From Parelaphostrongylus tenuis (Eukaryota > Nematoda > Chromadorea > Rhabditida > Metastrongylidae), in the NCBI GenBank assembly GCA_019055375.1, contig JAHQIW010004666.1, positions 124,001 through 188,000 on the forward strand: a DNA stretch of 64,000 nt, given 5' to 3'. Numbering within the stretch: position 1 is the stretch's first letter; each line of letters begins with the position of its first letter. The position numbers and the translations under genes were made by a program. Shown here in pieces: positions 1-13,400 of this stretch. The notes beneath the pieces were generated by a model, which saw only the letters and a program-made list of their open reading frames with translations, did no database searches and had not been told where the DNA came from.

Positions 1-1160
1 AAGTAATGGTAAGAGGAATCCCAATGGATCGTATACGGAAGCTAGAGTACTAGCCACTGTTCTTTTGGTGATGGGTTGATGTGTTTTCATAATACACGAT
101 AGCTGTAGACAATCTGAGCGCGTGTCCCATGGAATTCCAAGCACTTTTGGTAGTCGATCTTCAGATTTGTCGGGAGTAGGTATTCTCGCCATCAGATCGG
201 TATCCTTTGAGATAAACTCTCGAAGGTTCATGTTGAGGTCGTTGAATATTTGCTTTACGCGTGAGTAAATATGTGTTGAATTTTCCAACTCATCGTTAGT
301 TAAAATCAGATTATCGACGTACAAGTTGTTGTTCACTTCTTCAATCAGCTCAATATTTTTGTTGGTTGTATTGGTTTGAGCATGGTGATGATCAATCCAA
401 AGGTGACTCTAGTAAATCGAAGGACTTTAATGTTGTCTGGAGTTGGTGGTGACTTGTGGTTATGTAGCCACAAGCAACGTGTCACATCTCTGTCCTCTTC
501 GTGAAGTCGGACCTGTAGAAATGCTTTCTCGACATCTGAAGTTATTGCAATTCTCCCGAATCTGAAGCGGAGTAGAAGTCCAAACAGTTCGGGAAGAATT
601 ACTGGTTCTCTATACAAGAGATCATTCAATGATGGACATCCCTTGTAGTGTGCAGATGCGTCATAGACTATTCTCAGTTTAGTGATTGTTTTCTGAGGTA
701 TGAGAACTGCTTGATGAGGAATGTAATGGATTCGAGATGTATGGGAGTTTTTTCCCTCGTTGACTTCCTCTAAGATATTTGAACGAAGTTGTTCTTCGAA
801 TATATATCGTTATACATCTTCAACAGATACTTGTCATTCTGTAGGGATCTCCATACGCTCACTAGTCTATTATACGCTTTCGCTTTATTGTCTGGTAATG
901 GGGTTGAGACTTCCTTCCATGGGAGCCGTACATAGTAGCCGTCCGTTCTTTTTTCGATAGTTTCGTTGAAGTTGTCCCATACTTTTTGATCTCTTCGCAT
1001 CTTTTCTTCCTTTTCAGAAGCTGTAAATTCTTTGGTTCCCGCTGATTCCAAAGTCCAAAACTTTTCCCAATCGATTTCCTCGTTATCATATGGTTCCGAG
1101 TGGTGAATGAGGGCGTTGTTAACCTGACCCTGCAGTGTCCAGTGATCCTTCCAGTTGTCT
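1..1160 (-). pseudogene. BEL pol fragment: reverse transcriptase and linker
   Basis: Minus-strand reading frames at 345-629 and 1-345 carry conserved BEL reverse-transcriptase text, including TSDVEKAFLQV and, in another frame near 305-345, the active-site block LYVDNLIL. The usual YxDD motif reads YVDN here. After it come the BEL-type segments KRTVAST and SVYDPLGFL near the left edge. The change of frame near 350-380, together with missing text just before the active-site block, breaks the protein. Positions 770-1160 hold short frames of the protease-RT linker. The segment is cut by the window edge. Confidence 0.75.
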
Positions 1161-1791
1161 ATATCGTCATCATCCTCCCGCCTTTGCTGTTCGATTTCAT
1201 CTTCTTCTTTTTGTTGAGTTTCAAGAGTGTATCTTCTTCATTCTTTTGGTGCATTTGATTTACCTCTTTGATCTTCCCTGTACATAAATATCCTAATGTT
1301 GTTGGAAGAAGGTATAGGCCAGATGGCAGTTGGATGTGAGGTTCATCGTTCTTTATTAGTGTCCATAACTGATCGCATCCAACGAGAATCGACGGTTTTA
1401 TGAAGGACCCACTTCCATTCAGTTCGATACTGAGATTGTTTTTTCGTAAGAATTCTTTGTCTTCTGGACTTATCTTCCGAGCATGGAGCGGCTTAGTTAG
1501 CATATTATGTGTATAGAGGGATAGTGAGAGTTGATTCCCTTCTGCGTCCCACGCATCCAATGCTACTTGTCTTGCTACATGCTCCTGTATCTCGTGGGAG
1601 CCGAATGTGTTTAGATGTAGTTTCATTTCGTCTATTATGGGTAATTGGAGCTTCTGTGCTAACTTTTCATCGATAAAAGACAGTTCGGCTCCTGTATCTA
1701 ATAAGACGCGAATTTTCTCTAGACGTTTGGTTGTCGGATTCAAAGCCGTCAAGAGTCCCGTGGGTAGCATAGTTGACTGCCTCTTTTTCAA
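1159..1791 (-). pseudogene. BEL aspartic protease segment
   Basis: An open segment of 210 codons contains LLDTGAELSFIDEKLAQKL, the DTG active site of retroviral-type aspartic proteases, followed by text typical of the BEL protease domain (ILVGCDQLWTL). Its upstream end overlaps the gag zinc-knuckle frame by a few bases in a different frame. In a live element it would cut the Gag-Pol polyprotein. The segment itself is uninterrupted, but its neighbours are frameshifted. Confidence 0.75.
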
Positions 1792-3145
1792 TGATTTTCG
1801 ACTGATTTGTCGACCATGTCGACCTTCCGGGCTGGCGTAGTTTCATTGCCGGATTTGGATGATTCGTGATGTGCGATGTGGTTGATTTTCGAGGTGTGAG
1901 GCTTATTGGGTTTAGTTTTCACCTCGTTTTTGTTGGTGCCTTTGTTCGGAAAAGGCGCGGAAGGTTTTTCCTTTGAGACTGAATAGAAACAACTTGAGGT
2001 ATGATGTCTTTTTTGCCATTTACAGCATGATGACCCCTTACATGGAGAGGTCGCATGCGAAGGGGATGCACAGATGTAGCATAAGTTCTTAGTTTTGAGA
2101 TATTGATATCGTTCTTGTGGAGTTTTGTATTGGTTACAATACAAAGGCTTGTGGTCGCCTTTACAATACATACAAGTCGATGATGTTTGTGGTGTCCATC
2201 GACTGATTCCAGTGTCCATTTGCTTTACAGTGGCCGAGACAGGTCGTGCATCGATCCTAATTGTGTTCGGTGTTCGGGCGTTGGTCATGTAGCGTGATAA
2301 TAATTCCTCATTAGAGATTGCTTCATCGAGGAGCTGTAAGAGTGTTTGCATATCGAAGAATACGGCCGTTGTCTTCTTCGCTAGTACTTTGCGTTGCGTA
2401 TCGCTGGGAAATTTCGAGAGAACCTTTCTGTACATACACTGATTGTCTACGTTCTCTCCTTTGTCGATGAGTTGAAACATGATAGCCTGTACATGTTCCA
2501 ATATTGTTCGTTATTCATGTAAGGCTGGTGAACGAAGGTAGATTTTGTCTAATTTCTCCAATAGCTGAAGAATCAGTTCTTCAGAGTTTCCATATTTTGA
2601 ACAAAGAAGATCGATAGCCTTCTGATAGTTCTCATTGTTGATTTGAAATTTTTTGATTTCCTGGAGGGGTTCTCCTTTGAGAGAGCTGATGAGATAGTTG
2701 AATTTATGCAGGTTAGAAATTTTTTGTGAATGTACATTAGTACTGAAGAGCTCCCAAAAGTTATCCCATTCCCATATGTCACCGTTGAAGGTTGGAATAG
2801 GTATTGTGGGGGTAGCTCCAAGCGTTTGGTGACTGTAGGCGCTGTTGAATCATTAGTAATTTCAGTTGTGAAACTGAACGGTGAGCGCTCGATGTGAGCC
2901 TTGAAGCCGTCTATGCGGGCTTGAAGAATTGAAGAGTACTCGAAGCCTTCGAGTATTTTTTGTTGTGGGTTTTCCACCAATTCTTGATATACGGCTAAAA
3001 TATCTGCTGGTTCGAGATTTTGCTCATGTTTGTTAGTGAAATCGCGAAGTTCTTCCTCTACTTTGAGTTTGGTACTATTGAGGACGCTTAGGCCTTCAGG
3101 AGGCGCTGTAAGCTTCTTTGGAGGAAATCTGTAGTGGTTTGCCAT
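1788..3145 (-). pseudogene. BEL gag with zinc knuckles, frameshifted
   Basis: The N-terminal part reads from an ATG at 3145 down to about 2573. A second open segment from 2501 to 1788 carries cysteine-rich knuckles (CMYCKGDHKPLYC, then CYICASPSHATSPC and a further CC/HH group). Between them the BEL gag text continues in another frame (DLLCSKYGNSEELI), so at least one frameshift splits gag. Gag builds the particle and the knuckles bind the element RNA. The start was chosen because it is the first ATG inside the putative LTR and is followed by a long open stretch. Confidence 0.7.
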
Positions 3146-3351
3146 TCCTTGACTGCTATATTTAGCACTGCCAATTGGTCCTCCTTGAATTTTGCCAATA
3201 CTTTATCGAGTTGGTCGGTATATTTGTGAAGCATTTGTTTTTGAGCGATAAGATAATCATTGAGTCACGATGGTCTAGTGAAGTTGAATAAAGTAGTAGA
3301 AATAGTAGTGAATAGTAGAAAATTCTGACCTGAGTTCTTTCGTCCGGCCAA

Positions 3352-4148
3352 TGTAGCACAAGTTTTTTGTAGTGGCGGTTCAGTGGATTGTTGGTTTTTT
3401 AAGTTAGTTGTGGACGTTCGGCCAACAGTGGCTTTGCGACTACCTCAAACTTGGGTAATTAAACCTTTATATACAATAAAATGGCACAACCACAATAATT
3501 AACGATAACAATAACGTTCCTTTAAGTAGGATGGATAATACATAATAGTGACCTTAAGTGCTAGGGTTAGCATTGCATAAGCGCTAAGGAATAGTTATGA
3601 AGCATCATAAGGAGTAGCCTTCTGAGACTGCGTGAGTAAGACATGTGAGCAAGAACGAGTTCTGCGGGTTGCGGCTACTCTGAGAATGTTGATGGCCTGA
3701 TACGATGAGTGCATGTACTATCGGGTGCATGAGCAATAAGTGCAACTTTAACTAGGTATTACTGCGAGTTACTGAAGGACTACTGTACAATGTGGAGAGT
3801 AAGAGGGATTTGAAGGTGACTTGATTGGAAATGGATTAGGTTACGATCATTTTGATGCCTATATATGAAGGAAAGGACGACTAGCTGGAGCACAGGAACG
3901 CTGCAACTGTTTGACTGCCTTCGGTGTGTTGTCTGCTCACGCTTATATACGGAGGGAGGGAGGCCAAGGCTCTATCTGTACAAGAAAGGTTCCCCGAAAT
4001 GCTTGCTGTTCAAGTTCACATGTAAATGCTATCTAATCGAGTAAGTGTCACCGGAAACGTTTGCTATTCAAATACCCATGTAAGCAAATGCTATCTGATC
4101 GAGTAAGTGTCACCGGAAACCCTAGTTGTTTGAGTCGACTTGTCGACA
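3352..4148 (-). repeat. Putative 5' LTR of the BEL element
   Basis: On the minus strand the proposed LTR begins TGTCGACAAG at 4148 and ends GTGCTACA at 3352, keeping the usual TG...CA ends. It is followed at once by TTGGCCGGACG, a plausible tRNA primer-binding site starting with TGG. The assigned length is about 797 bp. There is no second LTR in the window to compare, so the ends are inferred. A TATATA stretch near 3860 could be its TATA box. Confidence 0.45.
4001..4120. repeat. Tandem duplication of about 60 bp inside the LTR
   Basis: Two diverged units, 4001-4058 and 4059-4120, each end in the same run GAGTAAGTGTCACCGGAAAC and share CATGTAA and TGCTATCT blocks. This is a two-copy tandem repeat in the upstream (U3-like) part of the proposed LTR, where duplicated enhancer-like blocks are common in LTR elements. 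Confidence 0.7.
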
Positions 4149-4422
4149 ATAGGCACAATTTCTTATGAATCGTTTAGTATTCACAAAGAGGTGTTCAGCT
4201 ATACGTTGTGTATTCCACCAACAGTTCATCCAACTAGACCATTGTATCTGTGGCCGGTGAAGCTAATACATTTGGTGGTCGAATTATCGGCATCATTCGA
4301 AAAAAATGTTTTATTCTGATTTATTGGATTTCATTTGCTGCAACAGTTAATCTATCCAGTACTTCTTGATTCCTTCGTTTGTTCCTTCCCTTTTCCGTTT
4401 TCTCAATCATATTTCTCTGTCT

Positions 4423-4432
4423 AGATTCAGCG
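4423..4432 (+). promoter_or_regulatory. Candidate trans-splice acceptor before acyl-CoA dehydrogenase copy A
   Basis: The bases ATTCAG lie two bases before the ATG at 4433, after a pyrimidine-rich stretch (TTTCTCTGTCTAG). Copy C keeps the same ATTCAG|CGATG arrangement at 26826-26835. In nematodes an acceptor this close to the start codon, with no exon before it, usually marks spliced-leader addition. Confidence 0.45.
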
Positions 4433-7400
4433 ATGTTACGTAGGACGACAATCCGATTTCTTCGTCGCCTGTCCTCGATCGCATATTTCCAACAAGTCCA
4501 TGAGTTTTGGTATTTTGCTTTCATATCCTTATGTGTTCTGGTTGATTTATCTGATCTACGAAGGTATCCAAAGCTTTTACCAATCTTTTTTGAGACCTAA
4601 GCGACACGCAAAAGGAGATCCAAGTTACTGCATTGAAATTTGCCAAGGAAGAAATCATTCCCGTGGCGGCTAAGTATGACGAAAGTGGAGAGTTTCCTTG
4701 GGATATTGTCAAAAAGGCACATTCTATCGGTCTTATGAATCCTCAGATTCCTGAGCAATACGGTCGGTAAACATGGTGCACTTTTCCACATTTCGACTTC
4801 ATGCATCGATTTTCATAGGTGGACCCGGAATGTCTTCGCTTGAAACGACTCTCATTGTGGAAGCACTGTCGTATGGATGTACGGGAATACAGTTGGCAAT
4901 CATGGGACCGTCTTTAGGAATCGCTCCAGTTTACATTGCTGGAAATGAGGAGCAAAAGAAAAAATATCTTGGTTAGTTGGCGCTTCATCTTTGTGTTGTC
5001 CAGCATCGCGTAAGTTTTTTGAATTTGAACTGAGTGAGTTGGTACGTCTATATATTCTTCTATTTATAAATATTTCCTTTGTGTTCTCAAGATTTGATTT
5101 GGTTTTGCGCAGTATTGGGCTGGCGAGAAAATTCTCTGGACTTTTTCGTTCTTGCTGATTATTTTTCATGCCTTTGAATTTTTATTTTTTTTATTAGGAT
5201 TTGAAGCGGCTTCTTGCGGTTATTTTGATATATAGCACTTACACATTTGTTTCAAGACGGAATTGTTCTGAGAGCAAAAATAACTGTTGATGCTACACGA
5301 GTATCGTTGCGGACCGCCCAAACACTTGAGCACGAACGATGCTCATGTAGCATTAGCAATCGTTTTTGCTCTCGCGACAGTTCCGTCTCAAAACAGATGT
5401 GTAAGTGTTATATGTCGAAATAACCGCAAGAGGCCTCTTTATACGATAGTAAAAACAAAGGACTGAATGCATGAAAGTAACTAGCAAAAACAAAGAATGC
5501 TGAGAATTTCTTGCCAAATCAATAATACTCATTCAAAGCTCTTCCTTGTTGATTCCTTTCATGATAACGATTAGACATCTGAAGTGAGAACGCCAGAAAG
5601 TGGGCCCTTCCGATTACATTGGCAGTCGCATTCTTTTGATTAGTATTAAAACTAGTTGTAATATTTTTTCGAATACTGAGTGATAGCACTGAGCACTCAC
5701 GATAATAAGGGGCCTCATGTAGTCGTTCGCGCGGACCTAATGGTAATCACATTGATTTGTTCCTTCGTCTTCCCTTGTGACCTCTAAGGGAACATGAGGA
5801 ACATGTTCTTTCATGACTGTTTCATGTTCAGTTTTGTCCGATCTTCTAGGAAAAACGCTTAGGACTTCTTTTCTTCTTTTCCAAATCATGTTTTTTTTAG
5901 GATGGTTGGCTTCGGAACCAGTTTTGGCTGCCTACTGTGTGACAGAACCTGGTGCCGGATCGGATGTTAGTGGTGTGAAGACAAAGGTAAGCCTAATACA
6001 GGATACAATCACATCTCTTGGTCAACTTATTTTACTAGAACTATTTTTAGGCCGAGAAAAAAGGCGACGAATATGTAATTAACGGCCAAAAAGCATGGAT
6101 CACAGGTGGAGGATATGCTAAATGGTACCACTTATTTCTCCGTATGAAATTCTTTCTCTTATCGTCTCTCTGTGCTTCTTGTTTTTTTTTTTTTTTTTTT
6201 GAAAGTTGAACTTTTTTCTATGAAGGTGAACTATTTTTTGAAGGTTTTTCGTTCTGGCTCGTATTGATCCAGATCCAAAAGCACCTGCAGGGAAAGCATT
6301 CACAGCATTCGTTGTCGACGGTGATACTCCAGGAATTGTAAGAGGTAAAAAGGTGCGTTCATAATTCAGAGTATATAGAGATTAATGTCTATACACGAAA
6401 CTGTCAAACTTCTCATCACCACAGGTGGTTTTCCGCTTCATGTAACTGAGAGTGCTCTTGAAAATCCTATCACTAATTTAATCTTCAGATGAATTTTCGG
6501 ATGAATTGGTCGAGCTCCTAACCTTGTATGAAAGAGATAAACGTTGCGAAGTATTCATTAACTCGTGTACAAAGCACCGTGAGGGTTTCACTTTCTTGTC
6601 GTTTGTTTGTCAAGATGATTGGAAATTTTGCTTTTAGTTGAAGATCAGCCGTGAATTAGATGGCTGGTTTCCTCAGATGACCACATTATCACTCTGCGAT
6701 AAGTGATATGCAAAGCTATCATAATAATACTCTAATAGGTCGTACCTTTGCTTTGTGAAAAAAAGCTTTTGGAACAAGTTATATTTTCATACCTTTGAAC
6801 CTTTTGAGTAAGCCTCACATAAAAGTACTAATCTGCATACTACCTCTAATTACTTCTAAAAGTAATAAGTTGTGGGAAAAGTTCTGTCGTATTTTCAAAG
6901 TGCACAGAAATATTCATCTGAACACCAATCAAGCTCCAACAAAAGACAAATCGATAGTGGAGTAGTCTCCTTGTCGCAAGACAATTCTCCTGAAGAATGT
7001 GCCAAATCGTCATTGGATCACAATCAAGCTCGTCGGCCAACATTTGTCAACTTATCGATGGATATTCTTCGCCACTCGTTTCGGAAGTTTTCTTAGAACC
7101 ACGCTCGAATTTCAACATATCTCATAATTTTTTCGGGCCAACATGTCATGTGGTCTGTTAATGAGCTCTTGTACAGCCCGATACAGTTGTTTCGACCTTG
7201 ACCAGCCTCGTCAGGCGGGCAGAGCCCTTTGTCTTTAGCCAATCTTCTCGAGGTGCTCCAGTCTCCCATTAAGAGTAAGCAACGACGAACAATTTACACA
7301 ATTACCGTCATGTGAAAAAAATCACTAGATCGGCAGTGTAGGGCTGCTCAACGAAGCACGTGTATCGGGCTGTACAAGAGCCTATTACCAGACCACATGA

Positions 7401-10400
7401 CATGTGGCTTAATTAATAATCATGGGATCTTCTTCATTTTGTATAGCGACTGCTTGGAAATCGACTTCTTGTGGTACTCCCTCTCTGGCTTATCTGTCAA
7501 GCGGTCTTTTTCTTCACGGATTGATTTGAACCAACGCTAAGCTGTACGAACATCGCGAATTTCGTCACCCTGCGCCTTGCAGATTTGTCCATGAGCCTCA
7601 GAAGCGTTGATAACCAATATATAGTGGCTGTGGAGATGCAAACGAATGTTTTCCTTGGGCAGTTCAAATCTGCAGGCTGTGTAAGCAAATTATATATCGT
7701 TTGATGCGCAAGAAAACGAGCTTTCTAATGAGCTTAAATTCACGCAGAATGCATGAGGAGAAATCATTTTTCCAGGTAATACTACAGAACTTTCTCTACA
7801 ACCTATTAGTCAGATTAATTCGTTTTTGAGGGATTTGAGTGTCTTTTAAGTCTACTTCTGACGTCCACGATCATGTATCAGTGGACTGTAAGCTATCGAA
7901 TTTTCATTACTAATGTGGGTGTGTCAGTGTGATTTTGAGTTATTGGGGTTTCGTTTAAGACCTTCTTCTGTTCATGATGATGGCTGTGACGTCACACTAT
8001 TTCCAAAAGTTGAAAGTTTTCATTTTCATTGTGCGATCAGACTCATTGAATTGAATGCGCATTATTAGCAGATCCGGGACATTCTCCATATAGTCATGCT
8101 TACTTTAGACATTTGGCACCGCATGTATAGATTTCGGTGTACACGCTAATCAGTCTAAAATTTCCCTTTTGAGGTTTTCCTTTCTTTGGCCTAAAATGTC
8201 CTTTTTTTGAATAAAGAAAGCGAACCGAACGATGAAGTAGCGATCTTATGAGAACATATATGAAGAAAGACTCCATGGCAGTGTGAAAAAGTCGCAGTCT
8301 TTAACATGAACAGCATTTCCAGTGCTACTCGAAAGCTGATGTCGACATAAAGACAGCTAGCCCTATGGGTACAACAGACTCACGGCGCTGGTCCCTTCTC
8401 GCCTTGCGCGAAAGCGGGCAGTCTATTGTGCCGAGTGGTTTGCCAGCCATCGGGAGGAGGGTTTCTTGTTTGCATACCCTTTCAGGACGCCTCACAGCAG
8501 ATCTTTTGTTTTGTTCTAATTCAACGTACGCCATATCAGTACCACACCATATCTTATTGTAACACCACAAAGCAAGGGATTAATCAAATAGTTGTTTTCA
8601 TCACCATTTACTGATGATGCGCAACTTATAACAATACTAAGTTATAACAATGCACCGCGTGTTGCATGGGAAATTGATGTGGTACGCAGTACACTACCGT
8701 ACACTGTAGAAAATGTTTTTGAATTCAACTTTCACAGTGTCGAAGGAAGTTCAGAAAATGTTGGATATGCATCGTCACCCCATAGATCTACGTTTCGTTT
8801 GAAAAAAGAGTGGAATGGTAAATAATTGAGCGCTTTTATTGCTATAATAGTTACGCTTGCAGAAGAACTTTTATCACTAATCGTCAACAAAAAAGCTGCT
8901 GTGGAGTGCCTTGTGAGGGGATTGGATCACCAACCTTTTTCCCGATGGCCGGCACCACTAATTACTCGACACTAGGGTTTGCTCGCCGCCGCGTGCGGTA
9001 GCGATGCCGCTTTAGCGCTGTGGGTGTGGTGCACCCAGATAGTTAACGCATAACAATCGACGCTTGATTTTGCGTGACTCCCGCCTGCCTCATTTGATAT
9101 CTTCTGCTTGGTTACTAGCTTAGACAACTTGTTCGCCATTTCATAACTATGTTTGAAGTTCACGAATGTTGTATTCTTATGAATTTTGATGGTTAATGCT
9201 TGGGAACTGATTGCGAACGAGTCGTATAGTAGTGCGGGTGCAGAAAGGATGTGTTGTGATGCGAGACTTGTGCCGACAAGATGAAAATATCCATTTTTCT
9301 TTCACCAAAGACGCAACTTCTCTGACTGCCGTAGCAAAGGCATTATTGAAGCTATAGTATTGCTACTGGATGTGAATCTTTTATACTACAGGTTATGATA
9401 TGAGCTAGATTCGAAAGCATGTCAGCATCTCAGAGACAACGCCATGAAATGCATGATTGGCCAGGTGCTTTGTGTAACATTTGATCAATGTTGTAAAGGG
9501 GTAGTTGTTGTATAACGTCAAGGAATAGAAAATGCATGTGCATTTACAACGCCGTCGTGCTGTTTAGAAGTGGAGTTTCGTTCCCACAACACGTCCTACG
9601 TAGAAGATACAAATGTGCGTTGAAGATATGAAAATATAACAAAAGAGATGGATACTCTTACAGAGTTTCGGTGTGCATTGGTTACTGTTTCTTCGAAACT
9701 CGAACTGTAACGCATTTTATAGGAGTGACGGTGGTGTATAATATAATAGATGAGGGAAGGTGAGGAAGTGATGCTGTGAAAGACACATCTTACCGACATC
9801 GTGAGAAAAGAGAAAGAAATTCACAAGCTTCTCATCCACTTTCAGCTATAGAGAGAACAGTATACCGCATGGAAGAATTAGAGCGGTGGATTGTCTTGAA
9901 CGTGTTGAGTGGAAAAGTAGGAGAGACGTTACCACGATCTCCACGGTATATGACTTAATCGTTTTCCCAGCTCTGTATGTTCACCAACTGTGGAAAGTAA
10001 CATTTCGAGGAAGTTGTTCATGAACGAAATTTATTTGGTGGGACTTTACATTCGTTTCTGCCTCCACCTCAGTACTCGACATGTTTGGTGGGCGTATTGA
10101 AAATTGTAGTGAACGTATTCGGAAACGACGCTGAATAGCTTCAGAGGGCCAGTTACTTGCGCTACGTTGGAGATGGGGTGCTTCATCGCCGTCTAATTCT
10201 TATTTCTTTGAGGAATGTGGTACCGTTGTGTCGAAAACATTAAGATGGTGTAATATGACGGCATTAGTGAAACGGGTTTCGTCAAACCTCTTAACGCTTA
10301 GTTGCTGGCAGCTTTGATGTCTTATATTGCAGAAGGAAAGATAGCAGAATGATGATCTCAGTGGTGTATGGTAGCACATGTTTCCGGTATGGGTGAAACG

Positions 10401-13400
10401 AACGTCCCACTCCGGTCTGGAGTTACAAGTTTTGCGTACCACTCAGAGTCCCTCTATTAGTGAAAACGTTTATGTGACAAGACTTCATACATTACTCACT
10501 TCAAAGGCATACTGTTTAGAATTCCTTGATTGACGCTTGCTGTATGAATATAAAATTACTTGAGGAGATCTCACTGTGTTGTCATTTTTTCATGGAAAAA
10601 AATTTCGTTTCCATAGTGTTGCTTTTCCTTGAACTGCAAAATCCAACAGCAACAATCTCTTACATCTGAATCATTTCGTTCATAAAAAGAAACTCTACCT
10701 GACGAAATAAATCGCTCTGAAAGAAAAGGCACTGAGTGCTGGGTATTTCGTCCATTTTAACGCTCTGCCTTTACATGAATACATGTACAATTCACCTAAT
10801 CCATTTCCAATAATAAATATGAGTAGGCTTCACCTATCATCCAAGAATGGGCTCCCACGTATTATGCTGATTGGCAACTTGTTCTAGTCTTAACTATACT
10901 ATTAGGGCTTCTCATATGTTTACCACTAGAGCAAGAAACATTGAATTTGTTTTAATTGACCAGAACAGATTAAGATCGCCTAACAACACTATTATAAAGT
11001 TTGCTTCATCAGCTGGGGCCATCTTGCAGGCAACAAATCAATGCTACTTTGTGCAGAATTTACTGAGATTTCTTTTATTGTCAAATCTGTCCATACTTGC
11101 CGCGTCATGGTCACTCAGCGAAGCTTCATCGCAATTTGTTGCTTTACGTGTACGAATTGAGACACGATGCAGATACCGCCTTTGAGAACATCAGTCGTGC
11201 AAACGCTCAAGGATCTGTGTTCAGGCGAGCAACGTTTTGATTCTTTGATGAATTTCGCTCCGGAAATACTAACCTGAAGGGCCAGCAGCGCTGCGGACGT
11301 CCACACGGAGTTGATCGAGAGGCCAAACTGACAGAGAGGAAATTTACCAAAGAGGAACTGAACTGGGAGTTGCTGGATCATCAGCCGTACACTGTTGACT
11401 TGTCGCCGTTGTCTATCACCTCTCCCGGTCGCTGAAGCACTTTCCTCTCGAGACCTTAGTCATTCACGTCGAGGAATGACAACTTTCTTTGAATCCAAAG
11501 ATGACGAGTTCTATGAGCGCGTGATTTGTTGCTTGGGAGATGGCAAAGATGTGTTCAGGCTGATGGCGCATACATTAATAGTGTTATTGAGCAATTGTAA
11601 ATAATTCTGGTTAATAAAGTTTGTGTTTATTGCTCTAGTACCAAAACTTATAATAATAATCAACCAAAAGAAGTTCTTGTAATTCGTACTAATGTTTGGC
11701 AAAATCTTGATTTTTATCACATCAAAATTATGTTAATCGCCAAATTGCTATAATAGATCTGCGTGCAACATTCCTGTGAGAAATCACGTTTGTAATCGTG
11801 TAATCTCCCTTAGGAACAATTTTTGAGATTATATCGCATCAATGACAGCCCATATCAATACTCCTCAGTCTCCACGTTTAGGTGTGTGTGTGCATCACTA
11901 GAGCGGAAGACATATTTGCGATGGCCATCAACAGAGGACTTTTTTGATTTCTTTAAAAAGAGTGAGAACATGTGAAACCGATAACAGTAATTGTTGACAT
12001 TGCCAGTGATTATCAGCTCGAAGATGTCTTGGATCTGACATTCATGGGGTTAGTACGAAGAAGTGCATCTTTTACATGCAGAAAAGATAACTGCATTCAG
12101 ATCTGCGTTAATCAAGCCCTCTAAATCCCGACTAATTCATCCTCTCATTACAATTAAACATTTGGCAAATTCCTTTATGAGATTCGTATTCACTTTATTG
12201 TGGGGTTTATAGTTGGTTACGGGTATGAAGATGCATCTATACGCGTTCACTACTATTATAACTATTGTTAGTCGTCCATGGTTGACGAAGAATGAGTTGT
12301 GAAGAGGAATAGTACTATGGATTTCGGAAGCGCGCGATCATTAAGAGAAATATTTTCAATGTAATCCTGAAGAGCGTTCAGCAACTCCATAGTTTTTGAA
12401 ACGTTACTCAGGTTTCCCACTGTTTAACGAGTTTTACGGTCTTGAAGTCGTCGTACTTGTGGTCAGTAGAATGACGAATCTTATCCATCTCGGGTGATTC
12501 TTACGGAGGTAGAGGATTTTATTTTACATGGCTGTTCTATATCTTCCCTTCGACTAAACGCCAAATTTTTGAGAAAGTTGCAATATCAGAGTATATTTTT
12601 CAACCGCACTTTGTGCAGCGCACTAGTTAGATGCGTCCTTTATACGGCACACGTATATTGTTTTCTTCGATCACCATCTTAAAGTTAAGCAAGCTTCCTA
12701 TCCTCGCGGATATAGCAGCTGAGAACAGATCAGTGTGAGAAAATGAAAATCGCGACATGCTAGGTAGGTAATGCTTACAATTCGTCCTACAGGGTAGATA
12801 TATATTCGATCACCTTTCCGATGCCGTCGCCTTCATCTCTTTTTGTTCGTACACGAAATTTACTCCATGCAAATTATTTAGGAAAAGAATATGGGACAGC
12901 GTTGCTCCGATACGCGGACAATAACTTTTGAAGACGTTCGAGTTCCAAGTAGTAACGTACTCGGTAAACCGGGAGAAGGCTTCAAGGTGGTTTTCTTTGT
13001 ATTGGGCAATCTATTTACCTTAAATTAGTGAATAATTTTGGTCTAAGGTGGCGATGAGTGCTTTTGACATGACTCGACCAGGCGTTGCTGCTGGAGCTGT
13101 TGGTTTGTCGTGGAGAGCCCTTGATGAGGCTGCGAAGTATGCTCTGGAGAGGAAAACGTTCGGTACAGAAATAGCCAATGTAAAATTCGTTATTCAATCA
13201 CATTGTATATTCGAAAAAAAAAACTATTGATGTAACTATTGGTTACTCTTTTAGCACCAGGCAGTACAGTTCATGCTTGCTGATATGGCTGTGAATCTCG
13301 AACTTTCTCGTCTTGCCACCTATAGGGCTGCCCATGACGTAGATCGTCAAGTATTACCTTCTTTATATTAACTTTACAATACAAACATGGGAAATGCGCC

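Larger units (their letters stand above)
1..4148 (-). mobile_element. BEL/Pao LTR retrotransposon, 5' part, decayed
   Basis: Reading the minus strand from about 4148 downward, I see in order a putative LTR, a gag region with a zinc-knuckle cluster, an aspartic protease segment (LLDTGAELSFID) and the start of a reverse transcriptase, which runs off the left edge. Gag, protease and RT in this order, with gag zinc knuckles close to the protease, and the text around the RT (VEKAFLQV; YVDN at the catalytic position) fit the BEL/Pao superfamily. RNase H, integrase and the 3' LTR would lie left of the window. Several frame changes and stops separate the open segments, so this copy is probably dead. 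BEL elements move by reverse transcription of an LTR-driven RNA. The element lies just upstream of acyl-CoA dehydrogenase copy A and points away from it. Confidence 0.85.
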
